This document shows, in pieces, positions 8,182 through 17,230 of a stretch of 39,898 nucleotides of DNA. The DNA is from Fibrobacter sp. (GTDB lineage Bacteria; Fibrobacterota; Fibrobacteria; Fibrobacterales; Fibrobacteraceae), in the NCBI GenBank assembly GCA_017520105.1, contig JAFWRL010000112.1, forward strand, positions 1-39,898, in the 5' to 3' direction. The notes beneath the pieces were generated by a model. The model made no database searches and was not told the DNA's origin. It saw only the letters and a program-made list of their open reading frames with translations. The position numbers and the translations under genes are program-made. Numbering within the stretch: position 1 is the first letter of the stretch; the number at the start of each line of letters is the position of its first letter.

Positions 8182-11100
8182 ATGAAACACACATTTTTGT
8201 CTATTGTGGCAGTTTTGTCTTTCGCTATTACGGCAAAAGCTTCACTAACTTCATCAAACGGCTGTTACCAGATCGGCACTGCGGACGACCTCTACGAATT
8301 TGCGGAACTGTTTAATACCTATTACGCTGATTCTTTGCCGCCACGCCTCGATTGCGCCAAATTGACCCAGGACATCGTGGTGAACGAGAATGTGCTGAAG
8401 GCGGATGGAACTCCCAATGAAGGTCCTTTTAGACCATGGGAATCCATAAGATCTTTTGAAGGAACTTTTGACGGGCAGAATCATACGATATCGGGCCTGT
8501 ACCAAGTGGATAATGAGTATAATCTGGGATTGTTCAGCTTTTTCAATGGCTCTATAAAAAATTTGGGAATTGTCGATGCCTATTTCTATATGCCCGAAGT
8601 CGAAGACAAGGATTCTTATCGCATTTTAGATGTTGGAGCCTTGACTGCTTTTGCTGGGGATTCCGTAGTTGTAGATAATTGCTTTAGTTCCGCTACGGTA
8701 AAATCTGATTCTAAAGGAGGAAATGGTGTTGCGGGTTTGGTCGGCTATGCAAGTGGCGGAGTTAAGATAAAGGATAGCCATAATGACGGCTTGGTCGTTT
8801 CTACTGAAGAATCTGGTGGAGCGGGTGGACTTGTGGGCTATGCAGGGAGCTTGTCAACCATTACTTTGACTAATTCTTATAATACGGGATCGGTTAGAGG
8901 AAACCGTTATGTTGGTGGGTTGATTGGTTACGCGGTGCAAGAAAGAACTAGAACAGAAGAGCGCTTCAATAAGTCTGTGAATTATGGCAGCGCAAAGTTC
9001 CTTGTCGAACGATGCTACAATTCGGGGATTGTCCATGGCGGGGAAGGATACAGTGGAGGGCTTGTTGGCCGCGGACAGGGAACTATAAAGGAAAGCTACA
9101 ATATCGGTGCTGTTGATGGAATGTCTAGTGTTGGAGGGTTGATCGGTATAACATCTTTGAAAGATGCTTCTAGTGATACATTGCGTATAGAAAGTTCCTA
9201 TAACAGGGGAACGGTCAAAAAAATTATCCCCAAAAGTGTGCCGGATTCTTTGTTGGAAATGTACCATAGTTATGTTGGTTGTGTTATTGGGGGCTTTGTA
9301 GGAAATGTTAAAAATGTGGCTTCTTTTATAGTGAATTCGTATAATGCGGCAGACATTATCCATGATGGCAAAGTGGAAAATTTGTTGATAGGGGCAGACG
9401 AGTATAGTAGTGTCAAAATGGAAAATTTGGCGAACAAGAAAGTTGCCAACGGAACCTTTTATGAAGGTGTTGTTACGGCAGATGATTCTTTGTTTAATAA
9501 TGGTACAGTGGCCACGTATTTGCACGAATACAATAAAGTTTGGGGTCAGGAAACCTTCGGTAAAGGCAAGTATCCCGATTTTAGCGGAAAGGTAAATGTT
9601 TCCATAGGGGTCCATTCTATAACATGGCATACTTTTGATGGGGATACAAGTGTTTATCCGTCAAAATATACGGAAGGACTGGTTTTCTCACTCCCTGCAA
9701 ATGTCGAACGTGAAGGATATCTGTTCGATGGCTGGTATTCGGTGGCAAAACCTACGGACAAAGATATGAAACTTGAAAAAATAGGCCCTAACGACAAAGG
9801 AAACAAAACGCTTTATGCTCAATGGCTACAAATAAAGAAACCTAAAATCGACAGCTTGTGTTACGCCATTTCGAACGTGGCAGAACTTTATGGCTTTGCT
9901 TCGATTGTGAACGGAATAAACGGAATGGAACGCGAGGAAAACGCTTGCGGAAAATTGACGCAGGACATTGTGGTGAATAAGCAGGTGCTTGATTCTGAAG
10001 GGGAGTTGAATGTTCAAAAATCGTTTAGGACGTGGATCCCGATGAAAAATTTTAAGGGCGCTTTCGACGGTAATGGACACTTTATCTATGGGCTGTATTT
10101 CAATAATGTAAGACAAAGTAATGTTGGTTTTGTGGGTGATGGTGGTGCGGCTATCATAAAAAATCTGAAATTGGAGGACTTCTATTTTAATGGTGATGAA
10201 AATGTCGGTGGTTTTGTGGGATATGTTACGGGTAAAGAAAAAGATTCCTACATGAAAAAAGATGTCTTTGTTATAACAAATTCATTTGCACATGGACTTG
10301 TTGAAGGTAATGATAAACTAGGTGGCTTTATAGGGCAAATTAACGAGACTTCTGTGAATATAACGAATTCTTATAATTCCAGCATGGTTTCGGGTAGTGC
10401 CTCATGTGGCGGCTTTGTAGGACGGATTTATCATTTCGGAACAATTGATATTCAAAGATGTTATAATACGGGAACTGTTATTGGGGTTAGCTATATCGGT
10501 GGATTGGTGGGTGAAGCCTATGGCTACCCGGAAGTCTATGTGGTAAACAGCTACAATCAGGGTCGTGTATCAGGTCTTAGGAATGTGGCGGGAATACTCG
10601 GATGGATGAAATCTGTTTCCGGGGAGGTTGTTGTGCTCAACAGTTACAATGCGGGTGAAATTGTTTCTGTCGTAAATCAGGGTGACGGGAATGGGGCGTC
10701 ACTTGTCGGTTATGGCGAAGGTGGCTACTATTCGTTTGACAACGCTTTCTATTTAAATCAGCCTAATATGACGGCGATTAACGTGCCAGATCCTGTTGAT
10801 GCGGGTCAGTTTGTAGCACATATTTCAGATAGTGGTTTTGTTGCTGTTGCAGAGAATCAGTTAACGGGTGGTACTGTTGCTGATTCGTTGCGGGGCTGGT
10901 ATGAAAAGGATGGCGAAAAACCGAAGGAAAATGGCGAAGATGGGTTTGCATGGGCAGAAGACCCTCCAGGAACGAAGATCCTTCCGCATTTGAATTTGGA
11001 AAATACAAAACATCGTGTGATTCTTGTTCTTGGTGAAGATGGCAAGATAGCGAAAGGACATGACGTGACATATTACGAAGAAGGCGTGCCGGTAAATCTG

Positions 11101-11724
11101 CCGGAATCGCAGTACGTGTCACGTGATGGCTACTTTTTTACAGGGTGGTATGAGGACAGAGATTGTTATAGTTCAGGATGTTCTGGTACTCCTAAGACTG
11201 CGGTTGATGTAAGTAATACAAAAAATCAGGTGTTTTATGCTGGTTGGAAAATCGACAGCACGTTGATTTCGAGTTCCTCTGAGATTGCGTCCAGTTCTAG
11301 TGCAGAATCTTCAAGTTCCGCAAAATCGTCTTCGAGCGTATCAAGTAGTTCTTCTGCAAAGCCCAGCTCTAGTTCTTTAAAAATTTCCAGTTCCTCAGTC
11401 AAGTCGTCTAGTTCTTCGGCTAAGTCATCCAGTTCTTCTGCAAAAACGTCTAGTTCGAGCAGTTCTAAGGGCAAGTCGAGCAGTTCCAAGACGAACCGCA
11501 TAGATGTCGCTCCCGCGCCGCAATTTAGCGTGACTGTTCTAGGCAATACTTTGCAGGTGGCGGGTGCCCGTGTTGGTGCCAAGTACACATTATTCGATAT
11601 GCAGGGCAATATGGTGCTTCGTGGAACGGCCAACAGCACGAACATCAACGTGAACGTGCCCACGCCCGGTCGCTACGTGCTTCAGATAGGGAACGGAATC
11701 TGCAACGTGAGTGTGTATAAGTAA
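8182..11724 (+). CDS. Large exported GLUG/InlB-repeat surface protein with Ser-rich linker and C-terminal sorting domain
   Basis: 1180-aa protein with a signal peptide (MKHTFLSIVAVLSFAITAKA). It has two successive halves. Each opens with a related block (KLTQDIVVN, then FDG-NH-I-GLY), continues with GLUG-type repeats (VGGLIGY, GGFVGYV, repeated NSYN), and ends with an InlB-type beta-grasp repeat (REGYLFDGWY near residue 515; RDGYFFTGWY near 980). Residues about 1026-1104 are a serine-rich linker, and the last 70 (YTLFDMQGNMVLRG, GRYVLQIGN) resemble a T9SS type A sorting domain. Start ATG 8182 follows AGAGGG. Adhesion or glycan binding is inference; no catalytic motif is visible. Confidence 0.88.
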   Translation: MKHTFLSIVAVLSFAITAKASLTSSNGCYQIGTADDLYEFAELFNTYYADSLPPRLDCAKLTQDIVVNENVLKADGTPNEGPFRPWESIRSFEGTFDGQNHTISGLYQVDNEYNLGLFSFFNGSIKNLGIVDAYFYMPEVEDKDSYRILDVGALTAFAGDSVVVDNCFSSATVKSDSKGGNGVAGLVGYASGGVKIKDSHNDGLVVSTEESGGAGGLVGYAGSLSTITLTNSYNTGSVRGNRYVGGLIGYAVQERTRTEERFNKSVNYGSAKFLVERCYNSGIVHGGEGYSGGLVGRGQGTIKESYNIGAVDGMSSVGGLIGITSLKDASSDTLRIESSYNRGTVKKIIPKSVPDSLLEMYHSYVGCVIGGFVGNVKNVASFIVNSYNAADIIHDGKVENLLIGADEYSSVKMENLANKKVANGTFYEGVVTADDSLFNNGTVATYLHEYNKVWGQETFGKGKYPDFSGKVNVSIGVHSITWHTFDGDTSVYPSKYTEGLVFSLPANVEREGYLFDGWYSVAKPTDKDMKLEKIGPNDKGNKTLYAQWLQIKKPKIDSLCYAISNVAELYGFASIVNGINGMEREENACGKLTQDIVVNKQVLDSEGELNVQKSFRTWIPMKNFKGAFDGNGHFIYGLYFNNVRQSNVGFVGDGGAAIIKNLKLEDFYFNGDENVGGFVGYVTGKEKDSYMKKDVFVITNSFAHGLVEGNDKLGGFIGQINETSVNITNSYNSSMVSGSASCGGFVGRIYHFGTIDIQRCYNTGTVIGVSYIGGLVGEAYGYPEVYVVNSYNQGRVSGLRNVAGILGWMKSVSGEVVVLNSYNAGEIVSVVNQGDGNGASLVGYGEGGYYSFDNAFYLNQPNMTAINVPDPVDAGQFVAHISDSGFVAVAENQLTGGTVADSLRGWYEKDGEKPKENGEDGFAWAEDPPGTKILPHLNLENTKHRVILVLGEDGKIAKGHDVTYYEEGVPVNLPESQYVSRDGYFFTGWYEDRDCYSSGCSGTPKTAVDVSNTKNQVFYAGWKIDSTLISSSSEIASSSSAESSSSAKSSSSVSSSSSAKPSSSSLKISSSSVKSSSSSAKSSSSSAKTSSSSSSKGKSSSSKTNRIDVAPAPQFSVTVLGNTLQVAGARVGAKYTLFDMQGNMVLRGTANSTNINVNVPTPGRYVLQIGNGICNVSVYK

Positions 11725-11733
11725 AGAGGCCTT

Positions 11734-11780
11734 TGTAGTCCTGACCACTAACCACTAATTACCATTGACCATTGACTAAC
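11734..11780. repeat. Low-complexity right-form arm upstream of hom
   Basis: Overlapping words of the type ACTAACCACTAA and CCATTGACCATTGAC. The same kind of arm lies before uxs, nadC, lnt, the 33.3-kb hydrolase and the 36.5-kb methyltransferase gene. Its 3' part provides the TTGACT -35 of the hom promoter. Confidence 0.6.
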
Positions 11781-11800
11781 CTTCTAATTTGCTATATTTA
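11772..11800 (+). promoter_or_regulatory. Promoter of hom
   Basis: TTGACT (11772-11777), 17-nt spacer, TATTTA (11795-11800). The predicted start is about 11807, giving a leader of about 23 nt that contains the GGAG ribosome binding site. Confidence 0.6.
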
Positions 11801-11829
11801 CCCCGTAAAATTTAAAATGGAGACGCTAT

Positions 11830-13119
11830 ATGTTGCGTATTGGTTTAATTGGCACGGGTACCGTTGGTGGCGGTGTCATTCAGATTCTTGAACAGAAGAT
11901 TGCAGAATACAAGGAAAAATTGGGTGTTGAACTGGAACTTGCCTGCATCTGCGCTAAGTCCGACGAAGAAGTTGCACCGTACAAGGCAAAAGGTTACAAG
12001 GTCTCGACCAATGCCGACGAAATGATTGCCGGTAACGATATTGACGTGCTCGTGGAACTTGCCGGCGGCTACAATATGCCGCGTAAGTGGATCTTGGCCG
12101 CGCTCGAAAGTGGTAAGCATGTGGTGACTGCCAACAAGGCTCTCCTCGCCAAGTATGGTCACGAAATTTTCCCGCTTGCCGCCAAGAAAGGCCTGCATGT
12201 GCTGTTCGAAGCTGCTGTCGGCGGTGGCATTCCTATCATCCGCAGCTTGCAGGAAGGCCTTCTCGGTTCTACAGTTGAAAGCTTGAGCTGCATCATCAAC
12301 GGAACTTGTAACTACATCTTGAGCCGCATGGCTGACGAAGGTCTTGACTTCGACGTCGTTTTGAAGGATGCTCAGAGACTCGGTTTTGCCGAAGCGGATC
12401 CGACTTTCGACATCGAAGGCATCGACTCAGCCCACAAGACGGCTCTTCTTGCAAGCCTTTGCAGCGGCCATCGTGTGGATTTCGAAAAGATTTATGTCTC
12501 CGGTATTTCCAAGATTACGGCACAGGATATCGCATTCGCCAAGGAACTTGGCTGCTGCGTGAAGCTGCTCGGCATTTACCGCCGCGATGGCGAACGTGTG
12601 GATGCCCGCGTCCATCCGTGCTTTGTTCCGCTGGATCATCAGCTCGCTAGCGTGAACCGCGTCTTGAACGCCGTCTATCTCCAGTGCGACAACCTTGGCG
12701 AAACGCTCCAGACCGGTGCCGGTGCAGGCCGTCTGCCGACGGCATCTGCTGTCGTCGCCGACCTCGTTTCCTTGGCCCGTTCTACCGACAACGGCAACCG
12801 CAAGGCGCTCCCGATGGGCTGGTTCAATGTCGAAAACTCTGCAACGCTCGTTCCTATTTCTGAGACAAGTGCCCGCTACTACCTCCGCTTCACGTCCCGT
12901 GACGCTTGCGGCGTGCTCGCCAAGATTACGAAGATTCTTGCGGATAACAACATTTCTATTGAGACCATTATCCAGAAGGACGTCAACGATCCGGGCAAGG
13001 TCTCCATCGTCGTCATTACCGAAAAGACGCTCGACAGCAAGCTTACCAAGGCGGTCGATGCGGTGAACGCGCTCCCCGAAATCGTCGAGAAGAGCCAGGT
13101 CATCCGCTTCCTCGCTTAA
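11830..13119 (+). CDS. hom: Homoserine dehydrogenase
   Basis: NAD(P)-dependent reduction of aspartate semialdehyde to homoserine for threonine and methionine synthesis. The nucleotide-binding loop GTGTVGGG is at the N-terminus, followed by VELAGG, ANKALLAKYG, EAAVGGGIPII and the substrate region NGTCNYILSRM. A C-terminal ACT domain (RFTSRDACGVLAKITKILADNNISI) suggests allosteric feedback, usually by threonine. The length of 429 aa is normal for the monofunctional ACT-bearing type. GGAG lies ahead of ATG 11830. The next gene starts 15 nt downstream, so the two are probably cotranscribed although their functions are unrelated. Confidence 0.96.
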   Translation: MLRIGLIGTGTVGGGVIQILEQKIAEYKEKLGVELELACICAKSDEEVAPYKAKGYKVSTNADEMIAGNDIDVLVELAGGYNMPRKWILAALESGKHVVTANKALLAKYGHEIFPLAAKKGLHVLFEAAVGGGIPIIRSLQEGLLGSTVESLSCIINGTCNYILSRMADEGLDFDVVLKDAQRLGFAEADPTFDIEGIDSAHKTALLASLCSGHRVDFEKIYVSGISKITAQDIAFAKELGCCVKLLGIYRRDGERVDARVHPCFVPLDHQLASVNRVLNAVYLQCDNLGETLQTGAGAGRLPTASAVVADLVSLARSTDNGNRKALPMGWFNVENSATLVPISETSARYYLRFTSRDACGVLAKITKILADNNISIETIIQKDVNDPGKVSIVVITEKTLDSKLTKAVDAVNALPEIVEKSQVIRFLA

Positions 13120-13134
13120 TAAGTAAGGTACGAT

Positions 13135-14586
13135 ATGATTCGCGCAACTACCTTGGAACGAATACTCCTAATCCTTTCGGATTTTGCCGCCTTGTCGATT
13201 TGTTTCGCCTTGGCGTTCTGGGTACAGTTCCATAGTGGTTGGATTTTGGACAAGTATGACCCAAGCAAGACCTTCGAAAGCTACTGGCAGTATGGGCTTG
13301 TCCTGAATGCCGGATGGCTTACCCTGTTTGCCTTTGCCGGGCTGTATCGGTCCTGGCTGTTGCAGTCGAGAACGCACCAGATTTTGCGGGTGCTCCGTGC
13401 GGTCGTTATTGGCGTGGTGTTGGTCATCATTACGCTGTTCGGCGCCGAATTCATGGGAAAAATTTTCACGAACCAGCCACTCAGTGAAGGCTATCTTTAC
13501 GGTTCCCGGTTCCCGTGGATATTTATATATGGCGGTCTTGCCATCTTGCTTGTCGGTCTGTTCCGCATGTTTATCTATATCTTTTTGCGGGCCTTGTTGC
13601 GCATGGGATATGGCGCGAATAACATTCTCGTTCTCGGGGTAACGGATGCAGGTCGAAAGATTGCAGAAGACCTGGCGAGGACCCCGGCGCGTGGTCAGCG
13701 TGTCGTGGGCTTTGTCGATGAACGATTCCAGGTCCTGCCGAAAGAGTTTGCCAATGTACCCGTTCTCGGGAAATATTCCGACTTGCCGGAACTTGTAAAA
13801 AAATACAAGGTCAGTGGCATTATCATTGCGCACGAAAGTACCTCCCCGCAAGAAATCATGCGCGTACTTGTCTGGATTTGCGAACTCCAGCTACACATCT
13901 ATATTGTTCCGGAACTTTACAATGTCGTGAACGGCAGGTTCAAGGCGAATCTTGTTTATGGCTTTGAACTGCAAGAACTCTTTGCATTTACGATGCCGCC
14001 CTGGCAAGTGCAAGTCAAGCGCTTTATTGATATCGCTTTCGGACTTTTCCTTGGACTGATTTCGCTCCCGATTTGTTTGCTTGCGGCTATAGCGATTAAG
14101 CTGGAAGACCGCGGTCCGGTATTCTATTCCCAGGAACGCATTGGTTTGTACGGCAAGCCGTTTATGGTCTATAAGTTCCGCACTATGCGTACCGATGCCG
14201 AAAAGTTCGGTGCCCAGTGGGCGACCAAGGACGACCCGCGCATTACGAAAGTGGGCAAGTTCCTTCGCAAGACCCGTATCGATGAACTTCCGCAAATTCT
14301 TTGCGTGCTGAAAGGCGATATGAGCATGGTGGGGCCGCGTCCGGAGCGCGCCGTGTTTATCAGCCAGCTCCGTGAACAGATTCCGTTCTACATCAGCCGC
14401 CTCAAGATGAAACCGGGCCTTACAGGCTGGGCTCAAGTTTGCCACCATTACGATACGAGCATCGAAGATGTGCAAATCAAGCTCCAGTACGATATGTATT
14501 ATTACGAGAACATGAGCTTGCTGTTGGACTTCCAGATTCTTGTGCGGACAGTGTATGTGGTGCTGACTGGCAAAGGAGCGCAGTAA
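13135..14586 (+). CDS. Exopolysaccharide polyprenyl glycosylphosphotransferase (WbaP/CpsE type)
   Basis: Membrane enzyme that transfers a sugar-1-phosphate from a nucleotide sugar to undecaprenyl phosphate, starting a surface glycan. The N-terminal 150 residues hold about four membrane helices. A Rossmann-like CoA_binding_3 region follows ([26 protein letters not shown]). From about residue 290 comes the PF02397 domain with its helix, [44 protein letters not shown] and [10 protein letters not shown]. The length of 483 aa is normal. This is the second initiating transferase in the window and, unlike the 6.8-kb gene, has the full multi-helix architecture. Confidence 0.93.
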   Translation: MIRATTLERILLILSDFAALSICFALAFWVQFHSGWILDKYDPSKTFESYWQYGLVLNAGWLTLFAFAGLYRSWLLQSRTHQILRVLRAVVIGVVLVIITLFGAEFMGKIFTNQPLSEGYLYGSRFPWIFIYGGLAILLVGLFRMFIYIFLRALLRMGYGANNILVLGVTDAGRKIAEDLARTPARGQRVVGFVDERFQVLPKEFANVPVLGKYSDLPELVKKYKVSGIIIAHESTSPQEIMRVLVWICELQLHIYIVPELYNVVNGRFKANLVYGFELQELFAFTMPPWQVQVKRFIDIAFGLFLGLISLPICLLAAIAIKLEDRGPVFYSQERIGLYGKPFMVYKFRTMRTDAEKFGAQWATKDDPRITKVGKFLRKTRIDELPQILCVLKGDMSMVGPRPERAVFISQLREQIPFYISRLKMKPGLTGWAQVCHHYDTSIEDVQIKLQYDMYYYENMSLLLDFQILVRTVYVVLTGKGAQ

Positions 14587-14735
14587 TGAGTTAATAGTTC
14601 TGAGTTACTAGTTATTAGATAGCCTTAATATAGATGTTTCTAGTATCTAATAACCATGTTTTGTTAACTTTTCAATATTAAATCATGCGGCGAAGCCGCT
14701 CTAGTAACTATCAACTATTAACTAGTAACTAAATT
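14587..14735. repeat. Palindromic intergenic element with TAGTTACTAG-type arms
   Basis: The left arm (14587-14622) consists of GTTACTAG-like words. The right arm (14700-14731) carries complementary CTAGTAACTA words and runs up to the nadC start. Between them is the hairpin GCGGC-GAA-GCCGC (14687-14699). The 27 bp at 14596-14622 match 26677-26703 at 26 positions. No gene is visible. Confidence 0.75.
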
Positions 14736-15599
14736 ATGTACGGCGATAATTCTACTCCAGTTTTCCCAACCGAAGATGCTTTGACCATGATCCGCCTCGC
14801 TTTGGCGGAGGACGTTCGCACAGGCGACGTGACCAGTGAATGGACTATCCCCGCGGACCAGAAACAGCACGCCCGCCTCATCGCTAAAGAAGACGGTGTT
14901 CTCGCTGGCCTCCCGATTATCGAACTTGTGTTCCAGGAACTCAAGGCAAATGCCAAGGTCACGCTCCACAAGAAAGATGGCGACGTGGTGAAGAAGGGCG
15001 ACCTAATTGCCGAACTCGACGGGACAACGCACGAACTTTTGACAGGCGAACGCACGCTCTTGAACTTCATCCAGCAACTCTCCGGCGTGGCAACTGTAGC
15101 TCACACGTTCCAGGAAGCCTTGAAGGGCGGCAAGACGAAGGTGCTCGACACCCGCAAGACGATTCCGGGATTCCGCACGTTGCAGAAATACGCTGTTCGC
15201 GTCGGTGGCGGTTCCAATCACCGCATGGGACTTTTCGACATGGTGCTCGTGAAGGACAACCACATTGCAGCTGCCGGTGGTGTGCTCGAAGCGCTTGCCG
15301 TGGTGAAGAAGAACAACAAGCAGGGCTTGATGGTCGAAATGGAAGTCGAAAACTTCGACCAGCTCCGCGCTCTCCTCAACAAGGGTGTCGATGTCATCAT
15401 GCTTGACAACATGAGCAACGAGATGATGGCCGAAGCCTTGAAGATTATCAAGGAAAGCGGCGACAAGGTGCTTGTGGAAGGTTCCGGTAATATGACGCTC
15501 GAACGCGCAAAGCAGATTGCAACGCTCGGTCTCGATTTCATCTCCGTCGGTGCGCTCACGCATAGCGTCAAGGCCCTCGACATTTCGATGCGGATTTAA
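14736..15599 (+). CDS. nadC: Nicotinate-nucleotide pyrophosphorylase (carboxylating)
   Basis: Converts quinolinate and PRPP to nicotinate mononucleotide, CO2 and PPi in de novo NAD synthesis. Diagnostic segments are EDVRTGDVTSEW near the N-terminus, the catalytic block DTRKTIPGFR followed by GGGSNHRMGLFDMVLVKDNH, and the C-terminal barrel VEGSGNMTLE and SVGALTHSVKALDIS. The length of 287 aa is normal. The start is uncertain: ATG 14736 has no Shine-Dalgarno and abuts a repeat arm, and ATG 14787 (MIRLALAED) would also keep the domain. No nadA or nadB is nearby. Confidence 0.95.
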   Translation: MYGDNSTPVFPTEDALTMIRLALAEDVRTGDVTSEWTIPADQKQHARLIAKEDGVLAGLPIIELVFQELKANAKVTLHKKDGDVVKKGDLIAELDGTTHELLTGERTLLNFIQQLSGVATVAHTFQEALKGGKTKVLDTRKTIPGFRTLQKYAVRVGGGSNHRMGLFDMVLVKDNHIAAAGGVLEALAVVKKNNKQGLMVEMEVENFDQLRALLNKGVDVIMLDNMSNEMMAEALKIIKESGDKVLVEGSGNMTLERAKQIATLGLDFISVGALTHSVKALDISMRI

Positions 15600-15616
15600 C
15601 TTCAAAAATCGTTGGT

Positions 15617-15627
15617 GGACTTCGTCC
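15617..15627. other. Small hairpin with GAA triloop on the minus strand
   Basis: GGAC-TTC-GTCC on the plus strand reads GGAC-GAA-GTCC on the minus strand. It lies in the 100-nt gap after nadC, which also holds a weak GC-rich stem near 15645-15661 but no convincing terminator. Confidence 0.4.
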
Positions 15628-15707
15628 TTCTATCTTGCTGTTAAGCCTGCCTCGTGCGGGCATCTCTCTTTGAAAAATTTTTAGTTTTCGTTTCATAGGA
15701 GATGCTT

Positions 15708-17222
15708 ATGGAACAGCAAGCTGCAGAAGTCGTTTCGTTATTTCACGGCACGTTTTGGGCGTTGGTGCCCTCTGTCGTAGCAATTGTTTTAGCCCTCATT
15801 ACCAAGGAAGCCTATTCATCCCTTTTTATCGGGGTCGTGATTGGCGGCCTTTTTATTAGCCAGGGGAGCTTTCCGCAGTTCTTGGATGCAGTTTTCAAAA
15901 ATGGAATGGTGAAACAGGTGTCCGATCCGTGGAATGTGGGCATTCTCTTTTTCTTGGTGATGCTTGGGGCGATGGTAGCCCTGATGAACAAGTCGGGGGC
16001 TGCGGCCGCTTTCGGAAACTGGGCAAAGCTGCATATAAAGTCTAAGGTCGGTGCGCAAATGGCGACTATTGTTCTAGGCATCTTGATTTTCGTCGATGAT
16101 TATTTCAACTGCCTTACGGTGGGCAGTGTCATGCGTCCTGTTACGGATAAATTTAAAGTAAGCCATGAAAAGCTGGCGTACTTGATTGATGCAACGGCGG
16201 CCCCGATTTGCATTATCGCACCAGTCAGTTCATGGGCTGCCGCGGTGACTGGCTTTGTCGAAGGCGAAGACGGGTTGGGACTGTTTGTCAAATCGATTCC
16301 GTACAACTTTTATGCTTTGTTGACGATTGTGGCCCTTATTGCCTTGGTGCTCCTGAAAGTCGATTTTGGCCCCATGAAAAAATACGAATCCGCAGCCGAG
16401 ATGATTGATTCGAAAATGGAAAATTTGAATGAGGAACAGGCGCGCGGGACCATGCTCGATTTGGTATTCCCGATTGTGATGTTGATTTTCTTCTGTGTAA
16501 TTGGACTCGTTTATACGGGTGGATTTTTCTCGAGTGGCGATGCGCACAAGGGCTTTGTCGCTGCCTTTGGCGGGAGCGATGCTTCCGTCGGGCTTGTGTA
16601 TGGTAGCTTTGCCGCATTTATCGTGACCGTGATTTGGTATCTCGGGCGCCGTGTTCTGAAAATCGGAAAATGTCTCGAATGCTTGCCTGAAGGTTTCAAG
16701 GCGATGGTTCCCGCAATTATCATTTTAGTGCTTGCCTGGAGCCTGAAGGGCGTCACCGATACGCTTGGCGCGAAGGACTTTGTTGCAGGCATCGTGTCGG
16801 GAAAGGCGACCGCTTTCATGAACTTTATGCCTGCGATTATCTTCTTGGTTGGAATCGGGCTTGCTTTTTCGACGGGAACTTCTTGGGGCACGTTTGGCAT
16901 CTTGATTCCGATTGTTGTTGCTGCGTTCTCCAGTGTCGATCCCGACTTGATGATTATTTCCATTTCGGCTTGCATGGCGGGGGCCGTCTGTGGCGACCAC
17001 ATTTCTCCGATTTCAGATACGACAATTATGGCAAGTGCCGGTGCGCAGTGTAACCACGTCAATCATGTGAACACGCAGTTGCCATACGCGCTGTCGGTTG
17101 CTTCTATCAGCTTTATCTGTTATGTCGTGGCTGGTTTTACGCGAAGCGCCCTGCTTTCGTTTGCCTTGGGAGTCGTTTTTGTTGTAGGAGCGCTGTTTAT
17201 AGTCAAGAAAAAATTCTCCTAA
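15708..17222 (+). CDS. NhaC-family Na+/H+ antiporter-like transporter
   Basis: Polytopic inner-membrane protein of 504 aa with about 11-12 hydrophobic segments, in the PF03553 antiporter family. Typical family patches include ILIFVDDYFNCLTVGSVMRPV and VSSWAAAVTGF in the first half, and SWGTFGILIPI, MAGAVCGDHISPISDTTIM and NHVNTQLPYA in the second. The conserved acidic residues fit cation/proton or substrate/cation antiport; the substrate cannot be told from sequence (some relatives exchange organic acids). ATG 15708 is chosen over ATG 15702 because AGGAG at 15697-15701 is 6 nt from the former and touches the latter. The convergent EamA gene ends 8 nt away. Confidence 0.88.
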   Translation: MEQQAAEVVSLFHGTFWALVPSVVAIVLALITKEAYSSLFIGVVIGGLFISQGSFPQFLDAVFKNGMVKQVSDPWNVGILFFLVMLGAMVALMNKSGAAAAFGNWAKLHIKSKVGAQMATIVLGILIFVDDYFNCLTVGSVMRPVTDKFKVSHEKLAYLIDATAAPICIIAPVSSWAAAVTGFVEGEDGLGLFVKSIPYNFYALLTIVALIALVLLKVDFGPMKKYESAAEMIDSKMENLNEEQARGTMLDLVFPIVMLIFFCVIGLVYTGGFFSSGDAHKGFVAAFGGSDASVGLVYGSFAAFIVTVIWYLGRRVLKIGKCLECLPEGFKAMVPAIIILVLAWSLKGVTDTLGAKDFVAGIVSGKATAFMNFMPAIIFLVGIGLAFSTGTSWGTFGILIPIVVAAFSSVDPDLMIISISACMAGAVCGDHISPISDTTIMASAGAQCNHVNHVNTQLPYALSVASISFICYVVAGFTRSALLSFALGVVFVVGALFIVKKKFS

Positions 17223-17230
17223 CAGCGTTT

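Noticed and set aside
11260..11495. Short tandem repeats of TCTAGTTCT type
   Set aside because: Coding repeats of the serine-rich linker in the giant surface protein.
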